DNA from: Verrucomicrobiaceae bacterium
GTDB lineage: Bacteria > Verrucomicrobiota > Verrucomicrobiia > Verrucomicrobiales > Verrucomicrobiaceae
NCBI GenBank assembly: GCA_021151605.1
Contig: JAGKWZ010000003.1
Span: forward strand, 13,247 to 77,246
Direction: 5' to 3'
DNA: 64,000 nucleotides
Part shown: piece by piece, positions 32,984 through 42,939 of the stretch
How the letters are laid out: every line of letters starts with the position of its first letter
Numbering within the stretch: position 1 is the first letter of the stretch
The notes under the pieces: generated by a model
Told to the model about the DNA's origin: nothing
Database searches by the model: none
What the model saw: only the letters and a program-made list of their open reading frames with translations
Translations under genes and position numbers: made by a program

Positions 32984-35092
32984 ATGAAGCTCAGCTTTTT
33001 GATCGCTCTCATGCCCGCCTTTGCCCTCGCTGCCGACTCATTAACCTACCCCGTCACCCGAAAAGACGACAGCGTCATCGACGACTACCACGGCACAAAG
33101 GTGGCTGATCCCTATCGCTGGCTGGAAGACGACAACAGCGAGGAAACGAAGGCCTGGGTGAAGGCGCAGAATGAGGTGACCTTCGGCTTTCTCAAAGCCA
33201 TCCCTAAGCGCGAGCAGATCCGCGAGCGCCTGCAAAAAGCCTGGAACTACGAGCGCACGGGCATCCCCTTTGAGCATGGCGGGAAGTGGTTCTTCAATCG
33301 CAACTCCGGCCTACAAAACCAGAGCGTGCTGTATGTCGCTGACTCACTCGAAGCCGAGGCCCGCGTGCTGCTCGATCCAAACACGCTCTCCAAAGAAGGC
33401 ACGACTTCACTGACCGAAACGGCACCGAGTGACGATGGCAAATGGCTCGTCTATGGTGTCTCGAGAGCGGGGAGCGACTGGCAGGAGTTTCGCGTCAAAG
33501 ACATCGCCACGGGCAAGGACACGGAGGATCTGATCGAGTGGGTGAAGTTTAGCGGAGCCTCCTGGGCGAAGGACAGCAGCGGCTTTTACTACAGCCGTTA
33601 CCCGAAGCCGAAGGAAGGTGCGGCACTCACCGAAGCGAACAAGAACCAGACGGTTTACTTCCACAAACTCGGCACGCCTCAGAGCGAGGATAAACTGATC
33701 TACGCCCGCCCCGATCAACCCGATTGGGGTCTGCATGCCTATGTCACTGATGACGGACACTACCTCATCTACAGCGTCACCCACGGCACAGACCCGAAGA
33801 ACCGCTTCTTCTATCAGGACCTGAAGCAGGCCGACGCGAAGGTGATCGAGCTGCTGAATGACTTCGATGCCTCCTACAGCTTCATCGAAAACGTCGGCAC
33901 CACCTTCTACTTCCACACTGATCTCAAAGCGCCGCGTTACCGCGTCATCGCCATCGACGTGATGAAGCCCGCGAAGGAAAATTGGCGCGAGATCATCCCC
34001 GAAGGCGCGGACAAGCTCGACAGCGTCTCCTGCGTCGATGGTCAACTTCTTTGCAAAAGCCTCAAAGATGCTCGCAGCGCCATGGTGGCCTATGATTTGG
34101 AGGGCAAAAAGCTCCGCGACATCGAGCTGCCCGGCATCGGCACCGTCGGTGGCTTTGGCGGCAAACGCAGCGACAAGATCACGCACTACGCCTTCACCAG
34201 CTTCACTACGCCCGGCGCGATCTACCGCTACGATGTCGTCAGCGGGAAGAGCACCCTTTGGAAACAGCCGAAGGTCGATTTCGATGCCACGCCCTACGAG
34301 ACCACACAGGTCTTCGTGAAGAGCAAAGACGGCACGAAGGTGCCCATGTTCCTCGTTCATAAAAAAGGCCTCAAGCTCGACGGCAACAACGCCACGCTGC
34401 TCTACGGCTACGGCGGCTTCGACATCAGCCTCACGCCGAACTTCTCCATCGGTCGCGCCATCTGGCTGGAACTCGGCGGCGTCTATGCGCTGGCGAATCT
34501 GCGCGGCGGCGGCGAATACGGCGCCGAGTGGCATCTCGCCGGCACCAAGCTGCGGAAGCAGAACGTCTTCGATGACTTCATCGCCTGTGCCGAGTGGCTG
34601 CAAAAGGAAGGCTACACCTCGCCGAAAAAGCTCGCCATCATGGGCGGCAGCAATGGTGGCTTGCTCGTCGGAGCCTGCATGACCCAGCGCCCTGAACTTT
34701 ACGGTGCCGCGCTGCCTGCCGTCGGTGTCATGGACATGCTGCGCTTCCACAAATTCACCATCGGCTGGGCTTGGAAAAGCGACTACGGCAGCAGCGAAAA
34801 CGCCGACGAGTTTGCAGCCATCCACGCCTACTCCCCGCTGCACAATTTGAAGCCCGGCACGCGCTATCCAGCCACCCTCGTCACTACCGCCGACCACGAC
34901 GACCGCGTCGTCCCCGCCCACAGCTTCAAGTTCGCCGCTAGACTCCAAGAATGCCACGCCAAAGACGGCCCACCCGTCCTCATCCGCATCGAAACCAGCG
35001 CCGGCCACGGCGCCGGTACCGCACTCACGAAGGTCATCGAAGAAACCGCAGACGAATGGGCCTTCCTCTGGAAGGTGCTGGGGATGGAGTAA
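32984..35092 (+). CDS. Prolyl oligopeptidase (S9A), exported
   Basis: 702 aa serine peptidase that cleaves short peptides after proline. Signal peptide MKLSFLIALMPAFALAA. The beta-propeller domain spans ~70-430; the alpha/beta-hydrolase domain carries S556 in GGSNGGLLVGA, D639 in TADHDDRVVP and H675 in SAGHGAGT, matching the S9A triad order and spacing. Family blocks DPYRWLEDDNSEETKAWV near the N-terminus, GGFDISLTPNF and LANLRGGGEYGAEWH are present. Length is typical. Export is by signal peptide, so it is likely periplasmic and fits the peptide-uptake theme of the window. Confidence 0.96.
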   Translation: MKLSFLIALMPAFALAADSLTYPVTRKDDSVIDDYHGTKVADPYRWLEDDNSEETKAWVKAQNEVTFGFLKAIPKREQIRERLQKAWNYERTGIPFEHGGKWFFNRNSGLQNQSVLYVADSLEAEARVLLDPNTLSKEGTTSLTETAPSDDGKWLVYGVSRAGSDWQEFRVKDIATGKDTEDLIEWVKFSGASWAKDSSGFYYSRYPKPKEGAALTEANKNQTVYFHKLGTPQSEDKLIYARPDQPDWGLHAYVTDDGHYLIYSVTHGTDPKNRFFYQDLKQADAKVIELLNDFDASYSFIENVGTTFYFHTDLKAPRYRVIAIDVMKPAKENWREIIPEGADKLDSVSCVDGQLLCKSLKDARSAMVAYDLEGKKLRDIELPGIGTVGGFGGKRSDKITHYAFTSFTTPGAIYRYDVVSGKSTLWKQPKVDFDATPYETTQVFVKSKDGTKVPMFLVHKKGLKLDGNNATLLYGYGGFDISLTPNFSIGRAIWLELGGVYALANLRGGGEYGAEWHLAGTKLRKQNVFDDFIACAEWLQKEGYTSPKKLAIMGGSNGGLLVGACMTQRPELYGAALPAVGVMDMLRFHKFTIGWAWKSDYGSSENADEFAAIHAYSPLHNLKPGTRYPATLVTTADHDDRVVPAHSFKFAARLQECHAKDGPPVLIRIETSAGHGAGTALTKVIEETADEWAFLWKVLGME

Positions 35093-35098
35093 GGGGCT

Positions 35099-35413
35099 TC
35101 AAGGTGCAGCAGACTCAGCGGACTGATGAAACATGGTGTAGCCTCCGTGGCCGTCGGCACGGAAGCCATATTCCTTTTGCATGATCTGGGTAGCAGGAGG
35201 GCGCTTGAAGCTCACAATCCAGTAGATGTGCTGGCCATCGCCTTCGGCGAGATCAATGCTTTGCACTTCTGCGGTCGGCTGCTCGGTGAGAAAATGCTTT
35301 CGCATGTCTTCACTGCTGGGAAGTGGCTCGATAGTGGACCAGACGGCAATGCCTAGCGCCACCAGCAGCATAAGGGCTGCTCCAGAGATGAAAAAACAGC
35401 CTTTGGAGTTCAT
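35099..35413 (-). CDS. Small membrane-anchored protein of unknown function
   Basis: 104 aa from the ATG at 35413. An N-terminal hydrophobic segment (CFFISGAALMLLVALGIAVW) anchors or exports a short domain containing DMRKHFLTEQPTAEVQSID, IYWIVSFKRPPATQIMQ and YGFRADGHGGYTMFH. It overlaps nothing and ends 6 bp after the S9A stop, convergent. No family recognised. An ATG at 35449 would extend the N-terminus without support. Confidence 0.55.
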   Translation of the reverse strand: MNSKGCFFISGAALMLLVALGIAVWSTIEPLPSSEDMRKHFLTEQPTAEVQSIDLAEGDGQHIYWIVSFKRPPATQIMQKEYGFRADGHGGYTMFHQSAESAAP

Positions 35414-35503
35414 GGTGACAACTTTATTCCAGTGAAACGAAAGGTCCACCAGCAGTCAGACTGCTTGACGATGCGCGGCGCTTTTGATGGGATGAAAGCC
35501 ATC

Positions 35504-37651
35504 ATGCGGAAAACCTTTGTTCTACTCTCACTGCTCGCAGGAAGTCTTCTTTCATGCTCTGCCAAGGATTTGCCGGGCACGGGACCGATGGTCGTTTCTG
35601 AAAATGGCATGTTGGAGAAGGACCATCAGGCGCTGCGGATGCGGTGGGCGGAGAAGCACTTGCTTGCGGATGCGGAAAAGCGCTGGGCGGGCAAGCCCTG
35701 GGCGGAGCAGGCGCGGGCGGTGACGATGAAGGGCCTGAAGCTTTGGATTCACGGCCCGTGGGAGGTCGGGGATGCGGCGAACAAGACGGCCAATGAGGCG
35801 AAGGCGCTGATCGCCACGGACTGTGACGAGCCACTGGCCTGCCTGATGGCGCACAAGATCTACTGGCAGCTCAAGCAGAGCTGGTGGGGTGGCTATGCAG
35901 GGCTTTCCAAATGCTTCAAGATGGCGAATGACCCTGCTTTTTCAGGTGCCTTGAGAGTCTGGATCATCGACGAGCAGATCGACCACTTTACATCGCTAAA
36001 CTGGAGCATCGATAAACTGCACACAGGCCAAGTTGAGCGGATCATCGAGGCGCTAGCGGATGGCAGTTACAGCGCGGAGTTTGGGGCTGTGCTGGTCAGG
36101 GATTTCATCGATTGGATGTGGAACACGAAGGAGCTGACACCGGAGTCTTTCGATAAGCTGGAGAAGGCGATTCAGGATAGTTCGCACAGCGAGTGGGTGA
36201 AGGAGTGTCTTCTGGGGGATGTGAATGTTCACCGTGCGTGGAGTATCCGCGGCACTGCATGGGCGGCGGATGTGGAAAAAGAGGCTTGGGAGGGTTTTGC
36301 CAAATATCTCGAGATCGCCGGCAAGCACTTGAAGAAGGCCCATGACCTGCAGCCGGATCGCCCAGAGGCAGCAGCAAGGATGCTTTCTGTTGTTTTGGGG
36401 GCTGGCGGCGGTGCTGAGAAGCTTCGTGTTTGGTTCGACCGCGCGATTACTGCGCAACTCGACTATCGCTGGGCTTACCAGGTACTGATTGAAGCATCGC
36501 TCAAGCGCTGGGGCGGCAGTGATGAACTGGTGCTGACCCTGGCGCGGCGTTTTGCGGAAACGAAACGCTATGACACCACAGTGCCTGAACAGTTCTTCCT
36601 GGCCTGCAAACAGATCGCGATGGAGCGTGGAGACGCACGGCAGGTCTTTTCCAGTGCTGAAGTGAAAGAGACCGCGGTGAGCTTTGCTCGTGGTCTGCTG
36701 GAGCATCAGGAATCCAATCCTGCCAAGGCGGCGAGAAACAGCAGTCTCGCAGCCATCACGGCCTGGCTGGCGGGTGATGATGAGCTGGCTGGACGTGGGC
36801 TGAAAGCGAACAACAACATCATCGAGATGACGGCCTCCAAAGATCTCAATCAAATGCTGCATCATCCGAGTGCCCTGCGTTCATCCACCTTTGCCGGAAA
36901 AGGAGGCTGGGGTGAGGAACTGCGCCGTCTGGAGCTGCTTTATCGAGGGGGTGACAGGGCTGCGACGTTGGACTTCCTGAAAAGCATCCAGCCGGAGAAA
37001 CTACCCACAGACAATGCGCGGAACTACCTGGAGGAACTACGCACGGTGGCGGAGTTGCCCGACAAGTTGAAGGACGGGCGCTGGCACTCGCTGCCCGTTT
37101 TCCCAGGTCTGACAACATGTCTATGTTCGGGTGGCAGCTGGCGTGTCACGGGCCCGGGTGAGCTGACTTTCACCGGCAGTGACATCGGCTTCGCAGACTT
37201 GGCTTTCCCATTGCAGGTGAAGGAGGCGCTGGAGGTCCGTGGCGTGGTTTCCTATGAGTTGATTCCCATCAAAACATGGCAGCGAGATTGGAGCTTTGGC
37301 CCGAGCCTGCGCTGGCTGCCAGCACGGCACGGGCCGCTTCAGGCTCCGCATGCAGTCCGGGGACAGATTTACCACTCGCGGCAAGGTCCTGTGGATGCGC
37401 GTGTCACGGGCACATGGAACTACCAGAAGGCCGAGACTCAGGAGTTTGAGCTAAAGGCGCAGAACATATTCAACGCCAGTCTGCGAGGAGAGATGACGTC
37501 ATTCATGGTGAATGACTGCTCCATCCCACCGCAGGACATCGCTCCTTTCAAACTCCGTCATGACAGCGGCTTGGTGGCTCTCACCGCCTTTTATGTGCCG
37601 ACGGGTGTCAAAATCAAGATCAGCAAACTGGAGGTGAGGCTCGCAGACTGA
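35504..37651 (+). CDS. Lipoprotein with helical-repeat domain, DUF4034-like, and C-terminal beta-sandwich
   Basis: 715 aa from the ATG at 35504, which gives a lipoprotein signal (MRKTFVLLSLLAGSLLSC, lipobox LLSC). Residues ~40-520 are mostly helical with TPR/SEL-like character; the segment LRVWFDRAITAQLDYRWAYQ and the next one (VLIEASLKRWGGSDELVL) resemble the DUF4034 family. The last ~160 residues (VTGPGELTFTGSDIGFADLA, FYVPTGVKIKISKLEVRL) look like a LamG/concanavalin-type sandwich. ATGs at 35432, 35471 and 35492 are upstream alternatives. The assignment to a named family is tentative; a cell-surface location is well supported. Confidence 0.6.
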   Translation: MRKTFVLLSLLAGSLLSCSAKDLPGTGPMVVSENGMLEKDHQALRMRWAEKHLLADAEKRWAGKPWAEQARAVTMKGLKLWIHGPWEVGDAANKTANEAKALIATDCDEPLACLMAHKIYWQLKQSWWGGYAGLSKCFKMANDPAFSGALRVWIIDEQIDHFTSLNWSIDKLHTGQVERIIEALADGSYSAEFGAVLVRDFIDWMWNTKELTPESFDKLEKAIQDSSHSEWVKECLLGDVNVHRAWSIRGTAWAADVEKEAWEGFAKYLEIAGKHLKKAHDLQPDRPEAAARMLSVVLGAGGGAEKLRVWFDRAITAQLDYRWAYQVLIEASLKRWGGSDELVLTLARRFAETKRYDTTVPEQFFLACKQIAMERGDARQVFSSAEVKETAVSFARGLLEHQESNPAKAARNSSLAAITAWLAGDDELAGRGLKANNNIIEMTASKDLNQMLHHPSALRSSTFAGKGGWGEELRRLELLYRGGDRAATLDFLKSIQPEKLPTDNARNYLEELRTVAELPDKLKDGRWHSLPVFPGLTTCLCSGGSWRVTGPGELTFTGSDIGFADLAFPLQVKEALEVRGVVSYELIPIKTWQRDWSFGPSLRWLPARHGPLQAPHAVRGQIYHSRQGPVDARVTGTWNYQKAETQEFELKAQNIFNASLRGEMTSFMVNDCSIPPQDIAPFKLRHDSGLVALTAFYVPTGVKIKISKLEVRLAD

Positions 37652-37732
37652 CGGGTGTCTGTGAAGGCGGGGGAAGTAGCGCCAGAGCTGCTATTGACTC
37701 CGCGCCACCAGTCCTGGGGTACATTTTCGCGG

Positions 37733-38365
37733 TCACTCCGCCATCTTCTTTGCCCTCTTATGCTGGATCACTTCGATGAGGATCGGCAGGATGGAGACAA
37801 AGATGATGAGCAGGGAGACCAGCTTGAAGTTGCTCTTGATGATCGGGATGTTCCCCAGGGCGTAGCCTAGCATGGAAATGCCCGCCACCCAGAGCAGTCC
37901 GCCGCCGATGCTGAAGGTCAGGAAGCGCGAGTAGTGCATCTGGCCAAAGCCGGCGGTGAAGGGGGCAAAGGTGCGCACGATGGGCACGAAGCGGGCGATG
38001 ATGATGGCACGGCCACCGTGTTTCACGAAGAAGTGCTCCGTCTTGGTGAGGTAGTCGCGCTTAAACCAACGCCGCGTGACGATCCACGAGCCGCATTTAC
38101 GACCGATCCAGTAATTCAAGTTATCGCCAATGATCGCCGCAGCTACGAGCAGTGGGACAATGATCTCGATGCGCAACAGCCCCTGAGCCGCGAGAGCGCC
38201 CACAGCGAAGAGCAAGGAATCGCCCGGCAGGAAAGGCGTGACCACGAGCCCTGTCTCGCAGAAGACGATGGCGAAAAGCAGCACATAGATGGCCGTCCGA
38301 TGCTCCTCGGCGAAGCCTTGGAGATATTTGTCCACATGGAGAACGTAGTCGATGAGCTGGGTCAT
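37733..38365 (-). CDS. DedA family membrane protein
   Basis: 210 aa, polytopic membrane protein of the DedA/SNARE-associated family; some members are undecaprenyl-phosphate or phospholipid flippases. Family motifs are FCETGLVVTPFLPGDSLLF, the GDNLNYWIGRKCG stretch, and HGGRAIIIARFVPIVRTFAP with FTAGFGQMHYSRF, the conserved arginine-rich helix region. C-terminus ends HKRAKKMAE. Full length for the family. Confidence 0.93.
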   Translation of the reverse strand: MTQLIDYVLHVDKYLQGFAEEHRTAIYVLLFAIVFCETGLVVTPFLPGDSLLFAVGALAAQGLLRIEIIVPLLVAAAIIGDNLNYWIGRKCGSWIVTRRWFKRDYLTKTEHFFVKHGGRAIIIARFVPIVRTFAPFTAGFGQMHYSRFLTFSIGGGLLWVAGISMLGYALGNIPIIKSNFKLVSLLIIFVSILPILIEVIQHKRAKKMAE

Positions 38366-38454
38366 GGCAGAGCGCCGACTGTCCGTTCATTGAGCCTGCG
38401 GGCAAACGAAAATCTCGGCGCAAGATTCCTGCTTGCAGAAGATGCCTCTTACGG

Positions 38455-38973
38455 ATGAACATGCCGCGTATGGAATCTCACCAAGTTATCCGAGCCGCTC
38501 TGGAGAAAGTTCACGTCAAGGAAGTCGCCGACAAGATGGGCCTCTCGCTTTCCCTCGTCTATAAATGGGGCGAGCGGCAGGATTCCGACTCCAAAAGCGG
38601 CTCCGCCAATCCCCTGGATCGCGTGAAGGAGCTTTACGAGCACACTCAGGACGACCACATCGTCCAGTGGCTCTGCAACAAGGCCGATGGTTACTTCGTG
38701 AAAAATCCGCCGACTTCGAAGCGCCCTGGACGCGAGGTCATGCCAGCCACGCAGCAGATCGTGCAGCAGTTTGCGGATCTGCTCTCGGCGATCAGCCATG
38801 CCGCCAGCGACAACTGCATCACCAAGGATGAGGCGAAGCACATCCGCCATGAATGGGACGAGCTGAAGCGGCTGACGGAGCGCTTTGTGAACTGGTGCGA
38901 GCAGGAAGACTTCGTCCATCTGGCTGAGGACCTGAAGGTGAACCGGGTGGGCAAGAACGACGACAATCGCTAA
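38455..38973 (+). CDS. CII-like phage-type DNA-binding regulator
   Basis: 172 aa, cytoplasmic. Residues ~10-40 form a helix-turn-helix (VIRAALEKVHVKEVADKMGL, SLSLVYKWGE) followed by NPLDRVKELYEHT and VQWLCNKADGYFV, the arrangement of phage CII/CP76-type regulators. The C-terminal half (VMPATQQIVQQFADLLSAIS ... ELKRLTERFVNWCEQED) is probably a coiled oligomerisation region. ATGs at 38461 and 38470 are alternatives. No other phage genes are adjacent, so it is either domesticated or a free-standing chromosomal regulator. The family call is from recalled pattern only. Confidence 0.65.
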   Translation: MNMPRMESHQVIRAALEKVHVKEVADKMGLSLSLVYKWGERQDSDSKSGSANPLDRVKELYEHTQDDHIVQWLCNKADGYFVKNPPTSKRPGREVMPATQQIVQQFADLLSAISHAASDNCITKDEAKHIRHEWDELKRLTERFVNWCEQEDFVHLAEDLKVNRVGKNDDNR

Positions 38974-39289
38974 CCTTACTTTCGATATGAAGACTCTGAC
39001 CTCTCTGGCGATCATCGCCCTCATCACCGAATCACCATTCAAAATCTAGGCGCGGACAGTGGGGCCGCCAGCAGGTGGCCATGGCGAAAGATACTGAAGG
39101 AGTGTGGTCCCTCATACTCCCCGAGATCAAAGCAAGCGTGTGGGAGTAAAGCTTTATTGTGGACAGGCTATCGATGATCGACCCAGCAATCCCGGCGATG
39201 AAGCCGCAGCACAGTCCGAATACGAGCATCCTGCACATTCCCGGACTTCTGGGCTAGGACTGAAGTCGGATGCCTATCTCCACTTCGGT
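38974..39289. other. Intergenic region with a broken signal-peptide ORF and a doubtful small membrane ORF
   Basis: ATG at 38987 starts MKTLTSLAIIALITESPFKI and stops at 39049; this is the beginning of a signal peptide with no mature protein, so a gene start appears to have been cut. On the minus strand 39032-39238 encodes 68 aa with a hydrophobic start (CRMLVFGLCCGFIAGIAGSI) and a cysteine-containing tail; it could be a small membrane protein or a chance ORF. I cannot decide between them. Confidence 0.3.
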
Positions 39290-40042
39290 TCAGGCAAGCT
39301 GATCCCACAAAAGCTTGATCACCATCGCGAAGACGACCGTGATGAAGATGACGCGAATGAATGGTGCGCCATGTCTGATCGCCATACCCGCGCCAAGTCT
39401 TCCGCCGATGAGCTGCCCCGCGATCATGGCGGCCGCGATGGGGTAATGCACGCGGTCGGAGGCAACAAAAACGATCAGCGAAGCGAGATTGCTCGTCAGG
39501 TTCACCACCTTCGTGAATGCCGTCGCGCGCGTCAGTTCCAGTCCGAGCAGTGAGATGCAGGCCATCGCCCAAAACGTGCCAGTGCCGGGGCCGAAGAAAC
39601 CATCATAAAAGCCGAGCCCACTGCCCGCCAGGCAGGCGAAGGCAGCCAAACTCAGTCGCGCCTTTGCGGATGTCTTTCCCAAGCTCGGGCTGAGCAGCAC
39701 ATACACCGCGATGCCGAGCAGCATCCACGGCACGATCTTTTTGAGCACCTCATTGCTCACCTGCGTGACCGTCCAGGTGCCGAGGCAGGCAAACACAAAC
39801 GTGACCAGCACGGTCAGCCGCACTTGATGCCATGAGACGAGCCCTGCCTTCGCGTACTTGCGCACAGCCATGAGCGTACCCCAGGTGGACTGCATCTTGT
39901 TCGTGCCCAGCGCCATCTGCGGCGGCAAGCCAGCCCACAGCAGCGCAGGCACCGAGATCAACCCACCTCCACCAGCGATGGAGTCGATGAAGCCCGCGCT
40001 AAGGCCGGCGAAGAAGAGGAGGGTGATGGTTTCCCAAGTCAT
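39290..40042 (-). CDS. TauE/SafE family sulfite/organosulfur exporter-like permease
   Basis: 250 aa from the ATG at 40042 (MTWETITLLFFAGLSAGFID). Eight or so membrane segments. Family hallmarks are the first glycine-rich helix SAGFIDSIAGGGGLISVPAL, ALGTNKMQSTWGTLMA (the TNK motif) and the second half GFYDGFFGPGTGTFWAMA with TAFTKVVNLTSNLASL. Members move sulfite, sulfoacetate or related anions. An ATG at 40102 would add 20 unrelated residues. Transcribed in the same direction as the kinase gene upstream, 31 bp away. Confidence 0.92.
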   Translation of the reverse strand: MTWETITLLFFAGLSAGFIDSIAGGGGLISVPALLWAGLPPQMALGTNKMQSTWGTLMAVRKYAKAGLVSWHQVRLTVLVTFVFACLGTWTVTQVSNEVLKKIVPWMLLGIAVYVLLSPSLGKTSAKARLSLAAFACLAGSGLGFYDGFFGPGTGTFWAMACISLLGLELTRATAFTKVVNLTSNLASLIVFVASDRVHYPIAAAMIAGQLIGGRLGAGMAIRHGAPFIRVIFITVVFAMVIKLLWDQLA

Positions 40043-40073
40043 GAGAAAATGGCGGGAGCATCTTCCTCCGCCA

Positions 40074-42896
40074 TCATGGCCTGTCCATCCCAAGCTTGCC
40101 AAGGCTGGCCCACAAACCCTTCAAATCCCAGCGGCACACGCAGCCAAGTGCGGTGTGCGCGAGCAGGTGAGAGCTGTCTCGATCAAAGACCAGATGGCAC
40201 TCGCCGGGCCAACGGATGTGGGCGGGAAACGTGAGGCGCAGAACTTCGGTAAAGGTCTCGGTTTCGAGCAGGCGGATGTCGCTGTCAGCCAGCGTGGCGA
40301 GGAGCTTTCCATCGTAAGAGGCGGCGAGACAGTTGAGGCGAAGTTTGCCAGACAGGGTGCTTTCTTCAGTCCAAAAGCCTGTGCGGAAGACACGGCTGGC
40401 ACCGGAAGTTTTCAAGATGAGCCTTTCGGTGCTGAGGACTACGGCCTGTGTGACGACGTCCGCCGGACAAAGCGTCTGCAGCAGCCGACCATCAGGTAGC
40501 GACCACACTTTGGCACCGGGTGTTTGATAACTCGTAGTGATGAGCCAGCCCCCATCAGGCGCGATGACGGTCGCCAGCGTGCCAGGATGCTTGATGCGCA
40601 CCGGGGTGGAGCCGTCCGTAGGTACGATGAGGTACATGCCCGCCCCATTGTTGCTGAGCAGCAGCTGTCTGCCATCGGCTGTGGCATCGCGCAGCAAGCT
40701 GCCCTTACCTTGGAAAATCGTTCGTGGAGTATGGAGCGCCAGGAGGTCGCGTTCAGCAAGATCTTCGGCCCAGCCACAGGTCCAGAGCTTTTTGTCATCG
40801 GGTGAAAAGAGCGCGCTCATCCACTGTCCATGGGGTTTGGACTGCCGATGGATGAGCCGACCCGCGTCGATATCCCAGAGGCGCAGCGATTCCTCATCAA
40901 CGACCACCGCGAGGCGGCCATCACCACTGAAATCAGCGCTCCCGAGATTCTCACTATGCGGTTCTTCCTGCGGCGGGGCGATCATCTCAAAGCAAGGCGA
41001 TCTCTGCATTTGGAATGCTTCCACCGTCCCTGGCTCGATAGCTCCAAAAAGACGCTCGCCATCCTGGCTCCACCAAAGAGCATTATGCGGTTGGTGCTCG
41101 ACCTCACGCCGGACGATTTCTACGCCGCGCGCTCCATGCCAGAGGCGGACATGCGAATCCGCAGAGCTGCTGGCTAGCTCCTGGCTGCGAGGACGAAACG
41201 CCACGCAAATACCCGGAGCCTCATGACCACTCAGGCGATGCTTCAGGCGGCCCTGATCATCCCAGATGTAGATGAACCGGTTTTCGCAGCCGGTGGCAAT
41301 GAGGTCACCAGCCCAGTCAAGACTGTGCAAAAAGAGCGGATGCTCGCAGGTGGCGATCAAGCGCATATCGACGAGCGAAAGAAGCTGGAGCGTGCCTTTT
41401 CCTGGGTGAGCGATGGCAATGCGCTCGCCATGATCATCGAGCTTCACGAGTGATCCGGTCGGCATATCGGCCAAACGGGCAATTTCTCGTTTAGAGGCCG
41501 TTTCGCGCACCACGAGTGCGAGTGGCTCAAAAACAGCCTCACGTTTGCCATCGGCACTTTGCGTGAGGTTTGGTGTTTCGAGGCTTTGAAGCTTTAACCC
41601 ACCGATTTCAGGCAAGGTGAGGCAGGCGACGGCTTCGGTGCGGATCTCATCCGATGGCGCGATGGCCCACGCTTCCTTCAGTTTGTTCAAGGATTCGGTG
41701 CGGCTGCCAGCGAGGCGCGTCTGGCGCAGAGAGCGTGCTTCGGAGATAAGCGAGCTGCGGTGTTCCATCCGCGCCTGATGCCGTGCAAAGGCGAGCGAGC
41801 CTCCGATAAGTCCGCTGATGAGCAGAACGATGATCGCAAGCAACGCGGCGATGCCCGGATGGCGCTGCGTCCAGCGCCAGGCACGGCCCAGCAGGCCGAG
41901 CGAACGAGCATGGATTGGGTTGCCGGACAGGAAGCGGCTCAAATCTTCGGCGACGACTGTGGCGCTGGCGTAGCGGGACTCGGGAGACTTTTGCAGGCAC
42001 TTCAGACAGATCGTTTCGAGATCTCGCGGCACGCTAGGGTTTAGTTTGCGTGGTGAAAGCGGATCGCTCTCACGCAACTGCACGAGGATGGCATCCAGCG
42101 TGGGCCCCTGAAACGGCGGGCGACCTGTGAGCAGATGGTAAAGCAAGGCCCCAAGACCATAGACATCTGTGCGCACCTCCGCTTTGCCATTGAGCGCTTG
42201 TTCAGGTGCTGTGTAGCCGGGCGATCCGAGCATTTGCCCCGTGCGAGTGAGTTCTGCTCCGGCCGTGCCTGTAATGCCGATGCGTGCGATGCCGAAGTCG
42301 GTGATGCGCGGTTGATTGCCCTCATCAAGCAGGATGTTCGACGGTTTGAGGTCTCGATGCAGCACGCCGTGGTCATGGGCGTGTTGCAGCGCCTCGGCGA
42401 CTTGCTTCACACACCGTGCCGCTTCGTGCGCATCCAGGGGATGCTCACGCACGAGCTGCTCCAAGCTCTTTCCTGCGATGTGCTCCATGCTGAACCACGG
42501 CACACCATCATCCTGGCCCACATCAAAGATACCCACGATGCCAGGATGCTTTAGCCGAGCCACCGCCTGCGCTTCGCGATGAAAACGCTCCCTCTCCTCT
42601 CCACCTGCAAACTGCGCCCGCAGCAGCACCTTCACCGCCACAACGCGATCAAGCCCGGTTTGTCTCGCCCGATACACGACCCCCATGCCGCCACGGCCGA
42701 TTTCTTCAAACAAGTCTAGATTGCCAAAAGTCATCCATGGAACACCGAGGTCTGACTCTGGTAGCTCAGAGGCAGAAAACGAAACCGCCATCAGACATCG
42801 TGGGCAATGTCCCGCTGGCGAACCGGGAGGCAGCGGCGATTTGCATCGAGAACAAGACGAGATGGATGACACTACCATTTGAACCCGTTGCGCCAT
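40074..42896 (-). CDS. Membrane-spanning Ser/Thr protein kinase with N-terminal zinc ribbon and WD40-like domain
   Basis: 940 aa. C15/C18 and C31/C34 form a small zinc ribbon. The Hanks-type kinase domain runs ~60-325: EIGRGGMGVVYRARQ glycine loop, K89 in VAVKVLL, catalytic HRDLKPSN with D182, and DFG with D200. A single membrane helix lies at ~349-371 (HPGIAALLAIIVLLISG). The extracytoplasmic or distal C-terminal ~500 residues contain WD40/propeller strands (ICVAFRPRSQELASSSADSH, VRLWHGARG, SLRLWDIDAG, KVWSLPDGRLL). All catalytic residues are present, so an active kinase is expected. The domain order is common in PVC bacteria. The neighbour upstream is a PSD1 cytochrome protein, 43 bp away. 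Confidence 0.93.
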   Translation of the reverse strand: MAQRVQMVVSSISSCSRCKSPLPPGSPAGHCPRCLMAVSFSASELPESDLGVPWMTFGNLDLFEEIGRGGMGVVYRARQTGLDRVVAVKVLLRAQFAGGEERERFHREAQAVARLKHPGIVGIFDVGQDDGVPWFSMEHIAGKSLEQLVREHPLDAHEAARCVKQVAEALQHAHDHGVLHRDLKPSNILLDEGNQPRITDFGIARIGITGTAGAELTRTGQMLGSPGYTAPEQALNGKAEVRTDVYGLGALLYHLLTGRPPFQGPTLDAILVQLRESDPLSPRKLNPSVPRDLETICLKCLQKSPESRYASATVVAEDLSRFLSGNPIHARSLGLLGRAWRWTQRHPGIAALLAIIVLLISGLIGGSLAFARHQARMEHRSSLISEARSLRQTRLAGSRTESLNKLKEAWAIAPSDEIRTEAVACLTLPEIGGLKLQSLETPNLTQSADGKREAVFEPLALVVRETASKREIARLADMPTGSLVKLDDHGERIAIAHPGKGTLQLLSLVDMRLIATCEHPLFLHSLDWAGDLIATGCENRFIYIWDDQGRLKHRLSGHEAPGICVAFRPRSQELASSSADSHVRLWHGARGVEIVRREVEHQPHNALWWSQDGERLFGAIEPGTVEAFQMQRSPCFEMIAPPQEEPHSENLGSADFSGDGRLAVVVDEESLRLWDIDAGRLIHRQSKPHGQWMSALFSPDDKKLWTCGWAEDLAERDLLALHTPRTIFQGKGSLLRDATADGRQLLLSNNGAGMYLIVPTDGSTPVRIKHPGTLATVIAPDGGWLITTSYQTPGAKVWSLPDGRLLQTLCPADVVTQAVVLSTERLILKTSGASRVFRTGFWTEESTLSGKLRLNCLAASYDGKLLATLADSDIRLLETETFTEVLRLTFPAHIRWPGECHLVFDRDSSHLLAHTALGCVCRWDLKGLWASLGKLGMDRP

Positions 42897-42939
42897 TTTG
42901 GATTACATACAATCCGCTAGATGCCGCAGTTCTCACCCA

